A stretch of 64,000 bases of DNA, taken from the NCBI RefSeq assembly GCF_010093815.1, contig NW_022985555.1, positions 359,055-423,054 of the forward strand, in the 5' to 3' direction. This stretch comes from Pseudovirgaria hyperparasitica. Taxonomy: Eukaryota > Ascomycota > Dothideomycetes > Acrospermales > Acrospermaceae. This document shows positions 45,814 to 58,700 of the stretch, in pieces. A model generated the notes under the pieces. The model was not told the origin of the DNA, ran no database searches, and saw nothing but the letters and a program-made list of their open reading frames with translations. How positions within the stretch are numbered: the stretch's first letter is position 1; each line of letters begins with the position of its first letter. The translations under genes and the position numbers were made by a program.

Positions 45814-46926
45814 ATGGCCGTCGATACCACTACTACTACCACTACCACTACTACTCCTACCAAATCAATACACCTCGCAGACCCCTCCCTCGCGCCCTTC
45901 CTCAACCCCACCTTCGACGCCGCAACATACTTCAACACCGTCCTCCCAACCCTATCCCTCACCTCCACGACGACCACGACCTCTAATCGCCAATCTCAAC
46001 CTCCTCCCACCACACCCACCGCCTCCCTCGCCGAACTATCCACCCAAACCCAGACTCTCCTCTCCCAACTCACCGCCCAGACAACCCGCCTCTCCACCAT
46101 CCTCACCCAACTCACAGACGATATCCTACGCTCCGGCGCCCGTCTCGCATATCAAGTCGAGCTCCTGCGCGGCGAAACCATCAGCTTGACCGACACACTC
46201 GCCGGCCCACTCTCCAGCACCATCGAGACCTTCGTCCCAGGCGGATTCGCAGCTGCTCAGGAGACCACACCTGAAGCACACCAGCACCAGCCAGAACCCT
46301 CGCCATCCGCACCCAATTCCCCGCCGGCCATCGATACCGACGCCAACGCCACACCCACACCCGCACCCACATCCGCCCCAAAACCAACCACAGACCCAGA
46401 ATACATAACCTCCCTCCGCACCCTCACCCTCGTGCGCACCCGCCTCGAGTCCGTAATCCAAACCTTCGGCGACGCCATGCAATGGACCCTGCCGCCCTCC
46501 TCCATCAACACCACATCCTCGCTAATCTCCGTATCCGCGCCCGAGCCAGGCTCCTCACACGCCTCAGCGGAGGAAAAGGGCCGGGCGTTTGCCGAGAAAC
46601 TGCGGAATGAGATTGGTGATCTGGTCGTGCTCGGAGAGGACGGTCGGGGCCAGAAGGAGGGAGAAGCGGGTGGGTATGAGGCTGCGTTGGTGCGGATTGA
46701 TGGGTTGAGGGAGCTTGCGGGCGTGTGGAAGGGTACGGCGGAGGAGAAGGCTAGGGCGAAGTTTGTGGAGGATCTGGCGAAGCTGGCAAGGGAGAGGATG
46801 AAGACGTTGGAGGGAGGGGCGGGCAAACAACAGCGGAGAAGGCAGAGTTCTGCGGCGGCGAGACAAGGCACTCAGAGTGGGGGAGGATTCCTGGACAGTC
46901 TGCAGCGGATGAGGGGCAATTTCTAG
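45814..46926 (+). CDS. cog7: Conserved oligomeric Golgi complex subunit 7-like
   Basis: A single exon encodes 370 aa. After a Thr10 run the segment LAPFLNPTFDAATYFNTVLP, then LAELSTQTQTLLSQLTAQTT and LTDDILRSGARLAYQVELLR, match the N-terminal helices of COG7-like proteins that pack into the COG lobe B bundle. A Pro/Thr-rich insert (residues ~150-195) precedes ITSLRTLTLVRTRLESVIQTF. COG tethers vesicles for intra-Golgi retrograde transport. The length is short against animal COG7 but usual for the fungal form. The C-terminus is basic. Codon choice is strongly C-ending in the first half. The family call rests on the N-terminal block and is less certain than the exon structure. Confidence 0.7.
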   Translation: MAVDTTTTTTTTTTPTKSIHLADPSLAPFLNPTFDAATYFNTVLPTLSLTSTTTTTSNRQSQPPPTTPTASLAELSTQTQTLLSQLTAQTTRLSTILTQLTDDILRSGARLAYQVELLRGETISLTDTLAGPLSSTIETFVPGGFAAAQETTPEAHQHQPEPSPSAPNSPPAIDTDANATPTPAPTSAPKPTTDPEYITSLRTLTLVRTRLESVIQTFGDAMQWTLPPSSINTTSSLISVSAPEPGSSHASAEEKGRAFAEKLRNEIGDLVVLGEDGRGQKEGEAGGYEAALVRIDGLRELAGVWKGTAEEKARAKFVEDLAKLARERMKTLEGGAGKQQRRRQSSAAARQGTQSGGGFLDSLQRMRGNF

Positions 46927-47082
46927 GACCCACTCTCTTGTCGAGACTGGTTTGATATATAGGGGACTGGAGGATTGTATATACAAAATTACTCCTTCAC
47001 ACTCGCATCACGCTCAACGTGATGCGCACAGGCTAGAATGAGACAAAACACGGCCATCTATCCATCTACACAGCACAAGACC

Positions 47083-48287
47083 TCACTCCTCACCATCACC
47101 ACCACCAACCGCCCTCTTCCTCACCTCCACCTTCTCCACCTCCACACTCGCATGTCCTCTCTCATCCAGTCCCCTCGCCACCTCCGTCGTACTACTCACG
47201 CCCTCCTCATCCGTATCCACATCAATCCCTTGCACAACAACGGGCTCGCTAACGCTCCTATCGCGCCGCTTCCCGACCGCCTTGGTGCCGAACGGAGGCT
47301 CAAACCGGGTGCGAATCGTGGCAATCATCTTGCCAAACCACACAAAGTTCAGAGTATTGAGCGTGATGTTGGCTGCCAGATACGCGCCAGCCAGCCACAC
47401 AGGCGTGGCCTGGTCTTTGGGGGCGACAAAGCGCAGGCGGTCGAGGGCGCCGAGGGAGGAGCCGAGGGGTTCTCGCGGGTGCATGGTGGCGGTGTGTGTG
47501 AGGCCGCGGTAGATGTCGGCGAAGACGAGAAGGGTCTGGTAGGAGCCCCAGATGAGACGACAGGAGAAGAATGTGACTATGAGGATGACGCCGTTGCAGA
47601 GTTGGAGGGTGGAGCCAGTGAGAGAGAGTTTGTCACAGAACCAGTGGATGTTGAGGAAAGGGGAGGAGAGTTCATAGAGGATGAAGATGGGTGCGTAGAA
47701 GTTTACGAAGGGGCGCTAGAAGCAACCTATCAGTATATGTGTCCGTGACTCGATCTGAAGATGCACAGGGAGGGACTCACAAATCCGAGCGCATACACTC
47801 CCAGCGCACTCACCGCATGCGCCAACATCCCCAAACCAAACACCTTCAGATACCGCACACTAACCCATAGATCCCACACAAAATAGCCCGTTGCAAATGC
47901 TTGAATCATGCCCTCTGCCCCGGTGTATCCCCAAATACGCTCCTTCCACGCCTCACCAGACCTCACGCCCATCTCCCCCCTTGCCTCATTCTTCTCGCTC
48001 CACAACACCCACAGCGCCAGCACATTGATCAGGCAGCTCTGCACGAAGCTGACCACGTGCACGTCCCAGTTGATGCGCGTGCGTCTATTGAAGAAGGGGT
48101 ATGTGCGCGGAAACAGACGGGCGGACAGCCACGGCGAAACGACAGCGCCAATGAGCTGGTATGCGACTGCGACGAAGAGGATCTCGTGGATGTGCAGATG
48201 AAGAGTTTGGAGGCCGTAGTAGTCGGCAAAGGGCTTGATGGCACGCGCAAGAAACGGCGGGCAGGAGAAGGGAAATGGGTCTCGCAT
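47083..48287 (-). CDS. TLC-domain multi-pass membrane protein (2 exons)
   Basis: Exons 48287-47781 and 47715-47083, with a 65-nt GTGAGT...TAG intron, encode 379 aa from MRDPFPFSCPPF; the same frame also has an ATG at 48398 adding 37 residues. Spans and motifs fit the TRAM/LAG1/CLN8 (TLC) fold: HIHEILFVAVAYQLIGAVVS, NWDVHVVSFVQSCLINVLAL, FATGYFVWDLWVSVRYLKVF, then across the splice RPFVNFYAPIFILYELSSPF and LNIHWFCDKLSLTGS. It resembles the TMEM56/TLCD group of lipid-related ER or plasma membrane proteins rather than ceramide synthase, since no Lag1 double-His motif is seen. The cytosolic tail is charged. It is the last intact gene before the AT-rich block. Confidence 0.85.
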
Positions 48288-48771
48288 GGCGGTTGGTGGA
48301 GGGGCAGTAGGTTCGCGGATGCTGAAGTGGTTCTGCACGCTGGAGCTCGAGTATAGGTGGATTGTCGTATGTCTGTTCCGAGGGAGAGTCGAGGACACTG
48401 CGGAGAGTGATGACGAAGGAGATTTTAAAAGATGCTAGGGAAGGGAAAAGTGAAGAGCGGTCAAGACATGTAGGTCATGTACGAGACAGAGACACGAGTG
48501 AAGGAGGCTGGCGGATCCGTTTGTCCATAGTTACATGGGAAAGCTTGGCGCCCGATGCACGTCTGTGCCACCAACACGCGTTTTTATATATAATTAATAT
48601 TTTACGGCATCATCACCATACTACACGTATATAGAGTCTATAACTATATAATATAGTATATAAGAGTTAGTATATATAATATTTAGTATTTTTAACTTAC
48701 TAATATATATATATATAGTACCCCGGGGTGTTATCTATCCCGATTCCGTATATAGATGAATTAACTTCCTT

Positions 48772-49716
48772 CTATAATATAATATATCTATTAATAAGAT
48801 TATTACTATTACTAAAGTTAGTAAGAATATAGTATATAGAACGAGGTTTAACCTTAAGATATATAGATAGAGAAATAAACCGCGGTTAATGCGTCGTGGT
48901 CCACCTCGTTAACTAAGCGATTATATAATATAATAACTACTTAAGAGACTACTTTATAAGGGCTGGCTATACCTTAATAAGATAGCTAGATAGATATATA
49001 AAGAGTTTAATCTTACTATATCTAAATAGCTTCTATCTAAAGAGTTATCTAAGTAAGGGTAGAATTATAAGCTATTAAAATATATTAGTAGTACGCGCTT
49101 AGAGATAGTATATACTTTATACCTTAAGGATATCACGGAGCTACTAGTAGACTTATATATCTTCTTAGATAAGGTTATTTTTAATAAGAAAATTAGATAG
49201 AGGCGTCGAGCTAGAGTACTAAAAGGATAGACTCTAACTAAGATTAGTACTCTTAATTAAGGACCTATATATAGCGTATATAGAGCTATTATAGCTAATA
49301 GTTTTATCTACTATTAGATAAAGGAAGGTTATTTCTTAATGGATAAGTTCTATACCTAGCTATAAATATACCTATTACCTACCCTTAAGGTAAAATACCC
49401 TAGGCGTATAATAATAATTATTATAGATAATCTCGTACTTTATATAAACTAATAGATTAAGCTACTTATACTTAGCGCTAGCTATATTATATAGTATACG
49501 CTACTATACTTACCTAACTTTAATTCTATTAAGCTTATATAGATGGTAATAAAGGTATAGATTTATAGATAGTATATCTAGATATATTAGTAATCTCGAA
49601 CTTTTAAGGACTTCCTCTATATTATATTTATATATAGCTATACTAATTAGTAGGCTCTATACTTCTTTAAATATACTATAGATAGATACTATATTAATGA
49701 GACGCTCTAGTAGAAG
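48772..49716 (+). pseudogene. Tc1/mariner-type transposase remnant
   Basis: One frame over about 315 codons, broken by TAA/TAG, reads an N-terminal helix-turn-helix (VSKNIVYRTRFNL near 48830, then PPR and LSDY), a middle region, a DDE core with FLDKVIFNKK near 49160, GPIYSVYRAIIANSF near 49260, IIDNLVLYIN near 49425 and YLPNFNSIKLI near 49505. These correspond to the Tc1/mariner D-D-E blocks (the last to the YSPDLNPIE-type motif). I could not find clean terminal inverted repeats, so element limits are unknown. Inactivated by RIP. Confidence 0.8.
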
Positions 49717-50419
49717 GTAGTTACTAATTTAGAGAGCTTTAGATAAGGTAGAGATAGTAGAGAGGTTACTAAAGTTAAGGAGATTAGGAGACTTTTTTAC
49801 GAACTCGTTAAGTAACTTACTTATTACTAACTTACTAATAAGTAAGTTACTTAGCTAGCTAGTAATAGTCTATATATATATCCGTTTTAGATACTATTCG
49901 TTAAGTATATAGCCTTAATATATAAATATATACTCCTAAATATACTCTAAGAAATACTATACTATCCCTATCTAAATACTAGTTATACTAGTTATAGTAA
50001 ACGCCTAGAGCGAGGACGCCGCCTTACTTACCTTAACTTACTTCTTATACTTATAAAGGTATAGACGTACGTCTAGTAGGATACTAAGTAGAATACCTAC
50101 TATCTTCGCGGCTTTATAATAAGTAGTTCTAGGCTAAGTTATCTCCTTAATATAGCGGTAAGTATAGTAGTTATTATCTATATATAGTCTTAATTCGTGT
50201 ATCCTAGCCCTTATCTTATTATAAGTCTCTATCTCCTTATACTATTTAAGAGCTAATAGTACTATATCCGCCTAGTAACGCCCTAGTTATACTAGACTAC
50301 TAAAGGTTTCTATAACTCGTGTCTAAGGGAGTGTTTTACGACGAGTCTTATAAGTTAGTAAATAATTTAAACTATAAGTAGATAGAGGGTAAGGTTAAGG
50401 TTAAGGTTAAGGAAACGTA
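49717..50419. other. AT-rich, unassigned
   Basis: No frame with recognisable protein content. Contains a short aaggtt repeat at about 50390-50412 (four units). Confidence 0.4.
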
Positions 50420-51190
50420 GATATCTATATAGGTATTATAGGATTAAACCTATAACGCTATAATTCTATCTAATAAAGTAGTTAAGTATACGTAAGCTTA
50501 TCTTTATTATCTTAATAATATCTCGCCGCCGCCTCCTCACGCTTAATTATCGCCTATCTTATCTACTTATCTTAAAGTCTTATATTCCGCTTCTTATAAT
50601 CTAACTTAGCCTCCTTATATCGTAATCTCTTTATTTTAAGGCGCTCGAGTATAGAAGTAGTACTTCTATTAACGGTAGTTAACGAGGTACTAGTTCTACT
50701 ACTAGTTTAAGACTTTCTTAGGCACGGTCGAGTAATAATCTTATAGAATAAGTCTATTAACGGCTTATCCTTAGTTATACCTTAAATACTATTAATAATA
50801 TTATTAGCCTATAGCTCTAAGATAGTCTTATCTACCTTATAGTAGAGTATTCTATTAGGTAATATAATCTTATAGTACTAACCTTAGTAGTTTATATACG
50901 TCGCCTTACTATACTAGAGCTTACTCTAAATATTATTAATAATAACTTCTTAGTTACGGCCTCGCTATCTTCGCTTCTCCTATAATTTAAATAGCTATTT
51001 TAAGTATCTCTTAAGGTTTAGATATTAGGACTTAGTCTTAGATAGAACCTAATCTACATGTACCTTAGCTAATAGGGTTAGGAGGTAACGTAAAGGGCGG
51101 TAAATAGTCACGTACTAGATAGATCGGCGTCCCTTTATATATATACTCTCGGATTTCTACCGAAAGGGTTTAGTAGTAATTCGTTCTATA
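50420..51190 (-). pseudogene. Unassigned minus-strand coding remnant
   Basis: A single minus-strand frame over about 250 codons, interrupted only by RIP-type stops, reads charged, helix-forming sequence: YLNLKRYLK, ATYINY, KIILPNRILYYKVDKTILEL, and a coiled-coil-like end LKIKRLRYKEAKLDYKKRN followed by AIIKREEAARYY. Such a basic-acidic coiled tail is seen in some transposon-linked or Myb-like fungal proteins, but no domain is recognised. It could be another transposon ORF or a captured host gene. Confidence 0.5.
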
Positions 51191-51443
51191 ATAGAATATA
51201 CCCTATTATTCTATCTAACTATACTACTATCTAATAACCCTATTCTTATATTCGAATTACTCCCTATATAGTACTATAGTTAAGATAGTCTAACTAGAAC
51301 CGGGAAGGTCGACACGATCTACTATAGGGATAAGTAATACTATATTAAATAATAGGGATCCTCTATAATTAGTACTAATCCTAGCCATTTCTAACTAAGA
51401 AGTAGAAATATTAGACTAAATTATAGAGCTTTTAGACGAAGAA

Positions 51444-52176
51444 ATGGTAGAGACGCCGAGTAACTTCTAATAATATAAAGCCGGATAACGAGTCGTGGCG
51501 GAGCCACGCGAGGTATTATAATAAACTATCGCTGAACTTTAGGAATACGTCGCGAATTAGGCTTAAGAGATTTAAACTCTTAAAGAATAGGTAGAACGCG
51601 CGAAACTCCTCGTAAAGAGACGAGAACTTAAGGAGTCTCTTAAAGAACTACGCCGAACGATAGTAGGTAGACGACTTCCTATACTAATTTAGGCGGAATT
51701 AGTTTACCTACCATTAGAGTTACGATAATCTACTATATACCTAGCCGCTTCGTTACCAATTTACTCTACTTCTTCCCTAGGTATACTAAAACCTAAAGAC
51801 CCGACTATATTTATAGAGAAGAACTAAAAGGAGTAGAAAGACTAGAAGAGAGACTACGAAAAGTACTTCCTTAATAACTCTCTACTCTTTTCTACTAAAG
51901 TATAACGTATTTCGTTTAGAGAATAATACCTAGACTTGTAATCCCGGGATTAATAGGATAGATAGAAGGAAGTATAGCTACTATCTACGATAACCTAGGA
52001 ATATTTAGCTATATTTATACTAAACACTCTCGGAACGGATAGAGAACGTGAAAGAAAGATACTATCTAAGTTAAGAAGCGTAGTATAACGACCGAACTAG
52101 ATATCTACTTAACTACTATAATACCTCTAAAACCTATAGAATAATATCCCTATACTATAGAAAAATATTTATATAT
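51444..52176 (+). pseudogene. 5' gag of an older Gypsy element, cut by the 11.4-kb insertion
   Basis: From ATG 51444 one frame, with TAA/TAG breaks, reads a coiled-coil N-terminus (VERAKLLVKRRELKESLKEL near 51600) and a gag-like core (PKDPTIFIEKN near 51795, then YEKYFLNNSLLFSTKV and EYLAIFILNTLGTDRERERK near 52000-52055). It stops exactly where the LTR begins at 52177. The gag-like reading is inferred from composition and position; it differs in sequence from the gag of the inserted element. Confidence 0.65.
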
Positions 52177-52546
52177 TGTGGAAGGCCGCTCCTGCAGCCC
52201 TATATGTATATGTCCCTAGCTCGATTACATGGCTTCATTATATATTTAAGGAGGGCGTTTTCCTTGGTCATTCTACTCGGCGCGCTTCCCCCATTACTAA
52301 TATTCGACTATTCGATCTTTCCTTATGTTTATGGGCCTCTATGGGTATTAATTATTAGGCTTAGCTATTAAAGAATTAATTAAGAGTATTATATAGACCC
52401 GTCCTATTATAAAAGAGAACTAATAAGAAGTCGTGCGTTTAAAGAGAACTCATAATACCTAGGAGAGATACTTGTAAGTTCGTCGCGACTACTATACTAG
52501 GAACACAGCCATTTATAAAAGAGACATACGTGGCGATAGCTTACCA
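52177..52546 (+). repeat. 5' LTR
   Basis: Begins TGTGGAAGGCC and ends CTTACCA, the usual TG...CA. Aligns without gaps to the 3' LTR over 370 bp with about 19 differences, all transitions (C/T or G/A), as RIP predicts. Confidence 0.92.
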
Positions 52547-53052
52547 TAATTTTAGAGGTCGTACCTAGACTACGAACTTATAGGGGGAGATTAGGACTCC
52601 GAAACCAGCTTAGGGGAAGTATATGGCGTGCCTAATAAGGTAGTCTAGACTTACTAGATCGAAGCCACGAGTCCGGAAAACAGGGAGTCCGGAGTCGCTA
52701 GGGGCTAGCCTCTTAAAAGTAGCCGTAAAAAGTATGCGTATACTAATACGGGTAATAGCGCGACTCGAAAATATCTTAGGGGAATAGAATATAAAATAGA
52801 GCTAGATGAAGTAGTAAAGAAGAGTTTAAAAACGATAAATATAACCTATTTAGTGCTACTATAGCTGTTATTCATAAACACGGCTATATAAGTATACTAC
52901 TTTAGGAACGCCTTACACGAAGATAATAACATAAGTAGAATACCGTGAACCTTATATTAATAAAGACGATAGTAATAGTTTACCTTATAAAGGGATTAGT
53001 TAATATAGAGAAGGGATAATAGGTGTTATAGGTAGACGCATTAGGCTAACCT

Positions 53053-53077
53053 TTAGTTAAGGTAATCCCTTAACTAA
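53053..53077. repeat. Degenerate copy of the palindromic repeat
   Basis: ttagttaagg and ccttaactaa (10-bp arms) are separated by taatc. It lies in the gag-pol frame near its start and resembles the perfect palindromes at 55761 and 63065. Confidence 0.5.
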
Positions 53078-55760
53078 TAACCTTACCCCTAGCGTCTCTA
53101 CTAGCACATCTACTACTAGTAATAGTATGATAGGAGCTTAAAATAACGACCTAGTAACTCGTAGAGAGATGCTTAACTTCTTCGTAGCATTTGCGCGATA
53201 AGGAAGAATAGTATCTCTATCTACCCTAGCCCCCGAGCGCTTTAAAGGAATAAATATTACGGCCTTCCTTCGGAAGTATAAGGACATATATATAAACTAT
53301 AAAGTTCCGCCTAATAAGAAGATAACCTCCCTACCATTATACTACGAGGACTATCTCCGTCCTACTATTAAAGGAATAAGTAGGTTTTAGAAATAGTAGT
53401 AGGCTATACTACGTGAAGAATTATTAAAGGAATTCTCTCTATTTAACTCTACTCTCGAGGAAGGTACCATCCACTTTATCTAAAAATACGTGGAAATGGT
53501 TAAAGTAGACCCATCCTACTCTCTCCCTATATACTACTCCCGGTATCGTGTTATCACGGAGAAACTTACGGCTAAAGAAAGTCTAAGCTTATATTCGCGA
53601 ATAGAGCTCTTCCTAGAAGGACTACCTAATAGTCTTAAGGCTCGGGCTATAGAGAAATGTTAACTCACGATAGAAGTATATAGTTACGACTAGGTAATTA
53701 TCTATGGCTTTATATTATAAAAGGCTAGAGTACTTAAGAAACTAGCTCGTATTAATAAGCACTCAGCCGTATAAGAGCTAGCCATAGCTATATACTATAA
53801 ATTAAAGATAGAGAGTAAGAAGACTAGCTTAGAAGAGTAGTCATATAAAGAAAGAAGAACTAATGAATTTAACTACCCCTCTCTAGTCGTAGTACACGTT
53901 ACGCTAGAATCGGATAAGTTTAATAAGATAGTAGAGAGATTTAGTAAACTAGACCTTACGTTAATTAAGATAAAGTCCTACTTTACCTCTAATCCCTTAT
54001 TCCTATCCCTTAAGAAGTACGAACCTAAGCTACTTTCGGCTATTATTAACTAGTAGGCGCGAAGGCTAAATCTTTTAGCACATCCCTAAGTATAAGGTAT
54101 ACCCATAGAACTAACGTAAGTTTATCCATAGAATTATATATAGAATAGAGAATATATCTCTACCCGAGACTCCTAAGGAGGCGTTATAGCCTAGAATAGG
54201 CCTTAAAGACTGATCGTGTACATCACGTACGGAGGAGATTACCTAATATATAGATATCCGGAGATAGTAGGATATATTAGAGACGGATTACTAAATATTA
54301 ACGGGGTATAAGTATTCCAAGGGCGTTTCGGGGCGAACGGAGAAGAAATCCCATTACTACCCTCCTCGGTAGGGCTATAAGCTACTCTATAAGCTATCTA
54401 GAACTACGTAGCAACGGTTTAAAACGGCCTAAGCTAGTACGGAGGAGGAGTAAAGGTTTCTACGTCCGTAGTAAACATTAACGCTTCATAGGGAGTGCCG
54501 GTATATAGTATTAGTATAAAACCTACGAAGGGTCCCTACTAGGCCTCGGTAGATAGTAATTTAGAAGAAGAAGTCACGTCGCCCGAGAGTAAGAAAGATA
54601 GATATATAGAATTCCATGAACGCTTCGATATAGCTAGTAATAGATATATCCGCGAGGAGATAGCCCTAGAAGAGCCCGCTATACTTATAATATCTAGAAG
54701 AGGGATTACGAAGAGTATACCTAATTATACTAAGAAAAGAAAGATTGCCCGTCTTCGCGGAATGCGTAAAGGGTAGTATATAAGGATTATTAAGGAATAG
54801 GAGGACGGCGAGAAGAGTAGCGACTAGAGAATATCTAAATAAGAGCTAATAGCGCTGGAGAATAAGATAGATAAAGGGGATAGCCTAAATCCTAGTTAAA
54901 AGGCACGTATCCGAGGCGTTAAGCTTAATAACTATCTACGCGAAGGATAGCGGCTAAGTATAGAAGCTAGTAAAGTATAGCTAGTGCGCGTTCTAGAGAC
55001 AACCATAAATATTACTATTAGCGAACTATTAAGCCTTAATAGCGACTTACGTCGTGCGGTGTTCGAGAAGGGCGCCCCCGACTTTATAGCTAGAGAGGTC
55101 TATAAGACTTAAGAAGAGAGAGCCGAGAAGAAAGGAAGAAATAACCATACTATGGCTCCCGAGATAAATAAACTTAACGTATTAGTACCCCTCTATGCTA
55201 CGGGGACGGCTATTACGTAACGAGATATTAATTAGCTTAAGGAAGGGATAGTAAGGCTAGTGGCCGAGTATCTAAGGTACCCTATGGAAGTTAGTCCTAA
55301 AAGGGCGACTAGTATAGTACTATTCGATAGTGGCGCATAGGTAAATAGCATTCGACTAGATGCTACGAGGCGTCTTAGGCTAGTAATATCTTTGCTTCCA
55401 CTATATATAAAGAACTCGAGTTTGGTTAGCGCTACTTAGTATAGTACTCTATTTATAGGAATAGTATAGTAATACCCTATCTATATAGGTCGGATTATTA
55501 CGGCCACTTTAATATTCGTATATAGCGAACTTAATTATAACCTTATTCTAGGGGAGCTATATACTAGATAGGCCTTACTTATAGTGTAGAGGTTAGCCTC
55601 TAGGTAAGTACTCTTAATAGTCTACTCCGTATATAGATAAGAATATATAACCTTTAAAACTAGTCCGGATAAGTATATTCTAGTCTTAGAGAAGGAGGGT
55701 AACTCTATAGCTAGAGACTAACTATATAGCGGAGTATGTCGCCGGAAGCCGGAGTTAAGC

Positions 55761-55799
55761 CGGATTATTAGTTAAGGGCTACCCTTAACTAATAATCCG
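55761..55799. repeat. Perfect palindrome, copy in pol
   Basis: Arms of 18 bp (cggattattagttaaggg and its exact complement) flank the loop cta. It lies between the protease and reverse transcriptase segments, inside the continuous pol frame. Confidence 0.85.
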
Positions 55800-58700
55800 C
55801 ACTAAATAGGGTCTAGTAAACCTACTAATAAAGGGGATAGGCTATATTTTTATACGGATATAGAAATGAGTTATATAGAGTTACTTTCCGAGAAAATCCG
55901 GCCTAAAAATATTACTTAGTTATCGAGAAAAGATAACTTAGTCGCCCTAGTTACGGCGGTAAGGTACGCTACCTTCGTATATAAATAAGGCATAATAATA
56001 GAATAGCTTATAGTAGGCTCTACCGGCCTCTAAAGACGGTATTTATCCGGGGTATTAAAGGGATTTAGTATAGCTACCATATATAAAAGAAAGGGAGTTA
56101 AAGTATACCCCGTGGATGACTCCGAAGCCCACTAAAAGGTTCCTAGGAATCTATTAGGGTATCTAGACTAGCGTGAACGAGCAATCGTACGGTAGGTACT
56201 TCTTCTAGCTATCCACCTAGGCCTTAACATGTTTAATAGGCTAATAGAGCCTCGAAGGGTAACTATCCCGCTAGAAACACGTCTAACGCCTCTATATATA
56301 AGTTAGCTAAAGATTAGAATGGAGCTACGTCCTACGGAACTTAAGGTACTATATATAATCTTATTATATCGCGAGGAAGTACTAGTATAGGAATTCTTAT
56401 ACCTTAGTAAATTTAATAAAGAGATGGTACCTCTGTAGGAGATCCGAATAGTAGAACATAAGGTATAGTAGGCTAAGAACTTTAATATTCCTAGAGCCCT
56501 TTATAGGAAGGTACTTATAATTCTAAAAGAGCGTCTTAATAGCGGAAGGCTCGAGCCCTATAGTAGTCCTTATTAAAATATCTATTTTCTCGTAGAAAAG
56601 AAGAAGGAAGCTAATAAGGAACGAGATTATAGGTTAATTAATTCGGCGATAGAAATTAACCGAGTTACTATTCGTAATACGGCCACGCCGCCCTCGTATA
56701 AAGAGTTCTCGGAGCACTTTACGGGGATAGCCGTCTTAACGTTTACCGACTTCTTCTTAGGATACGATTAGATTCTATTAGTAGAGTATTACCGAGACTT
56801 AACGGGGTTTATAACGCCCCTAGGATTACTACGCGGGATAATATTACCTTAAGGGGCCACTAATTTAGTAGCTTAGTTCGTTAGGATTATATTAACTATT
56901 ATATAAGAATATATCCCGGAGAGGGCTCTACTATTCCTAGATAACTTAGGTATTAAAGGACCTACGATAAAATATAACTCTAAGGAGGCCCTGCCTAGAA
57001 TTCGTAGGTATATCCTAGAACATTTAATTAACGTGGATAAGGTTCTTACGGATATAGAGCGCGCCGGATACGCCCTAAGTAGTAAGAAAACTTAGTAGTA
57101 TGTTAAAGCCGCTAACGTTATAGGATACGTCTACGATATTAAAGGGAGGCGACCGAGTAATAAAAAGGTTACTACTATTAGGGACTGGAAACCCTATAAA
57201 AACACGATAAATATACGAGCCTTCCTTGGCGTTTATATATATTTCCGGATATAGATCCCCGGGTACGCTATTATCGCATCGCCGCTATTTATACTATTAA
57301 AGAATAAATCGGCCTAGTAGTAGATAGCTAAGGAGTAGACCTTAATAGACGCGCTAAAGATAGCTCTAACTACTACTCCCGTACTAATAACGTTACGGTA
57401 CGGGATAGGTACGGGAGATATAATTCTAGTAGTAGACTCTAGTAACGTTAGATAGGGAGCTGCGTTAATATAGGAGAACGAGGATTATAAACGTTAGCTA
57501 TCGCGGTATAATAGAGGAATATAGTTAAAAGCTAAGAGAAACTACGATACCGTGAAGCTAGAGTACCGAGCCCTCCTCTACGCGTTATAGAAGTTCCGGT
57601 AATATCTCTATAGCACGTACTTTATTATAGAAATAGACACGAATACTCTAGTTACTTAAATTAACCGCACCGTAACTAACTTACTAGGGGCGCTCGTTAC
57701 TAGGTGGCTCGCGTGGATTTAGCTATAGAACTTTATAGTTAGGTATATACCTAGAAAGCGTAACGTAGTCGCCGATAGTATCTTATAGATATACGAAGGA
57801 GAAGAACTACTAGACGTCTCTACCTTTAACCTAGACGAGTTCGTGGATATAGCTCTATATATAGACGTGCTAGAGACGTCGTTAATTAAGCCCGTTAGTA
57901 GGAGAGATTACACGATAGGGATACTTAACTATACCGCCATTAAGTCTCCCTTAATAGATAAATATAGTAATAAATAGTAGAGGATTATAAAGTACCTTAC
58001 TATACTTAAGAGGCTAACTAATCTAACCGACCGAGCGTATAAGGCCTTTATAACCGACTACCTAAAGTTCCTTATACGTAACTAAATACTCTAGCGGAGA
58101 GAAGATAGGCATTACTAATATATACGAGTAATTAAGGATCCGAATACTAGGGCGCGTATAATTACCGCTACTTACGATGAGATAGATTATAGAGGTAGTA
58201 AAGGGACCCTTAGAAGGATTAAGGATAAGTATTAGTAGGTAGGTATACGTAGAGACGTGTAATAGTACGTGAAAACCTATAACGAATATTAATAACGAAG
58301 TAAACTCCTTAGAGGTCTTAATAAAGGGCTCTACCACGTTATAACGCCTATTCTTTAGTAAAGAATATACTTAGACGTAACGACGCTACTACCTTCTATA
58401 GGGTATAGTAAAGTAGTATCTATACGAGAATAGCTAAGCGGATAGACTAAGGCGGAGGCATGTACGGCGGCTACGTCTATAGTTATCGTAAAGTTCCTCT
58501 TTAAGAACGTAATCTATAGATATAGAATTATTCCTAAAATTATCTATAACGGTAGTAGAGAAAATATAGGTACCATAGAGGAGCTCCTCCGACTCTATAG
58601 AATTTATTAGAAGGTTACGTCTATATATAATCCCCGAGTAAATAGAATTATTAAGAGAAGTTTTATACTACTTACTAATACTCTCACGAAGATAACTAAT

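Noticed and set aside
50387-50412. Telomere-like repeat (gggtaaggttaaggttaaggttaagg)
   Set aside because: Only about four aaggtt units, not TTAGGG, and inside a transposon-rich block; it reads as a small simple repeat.
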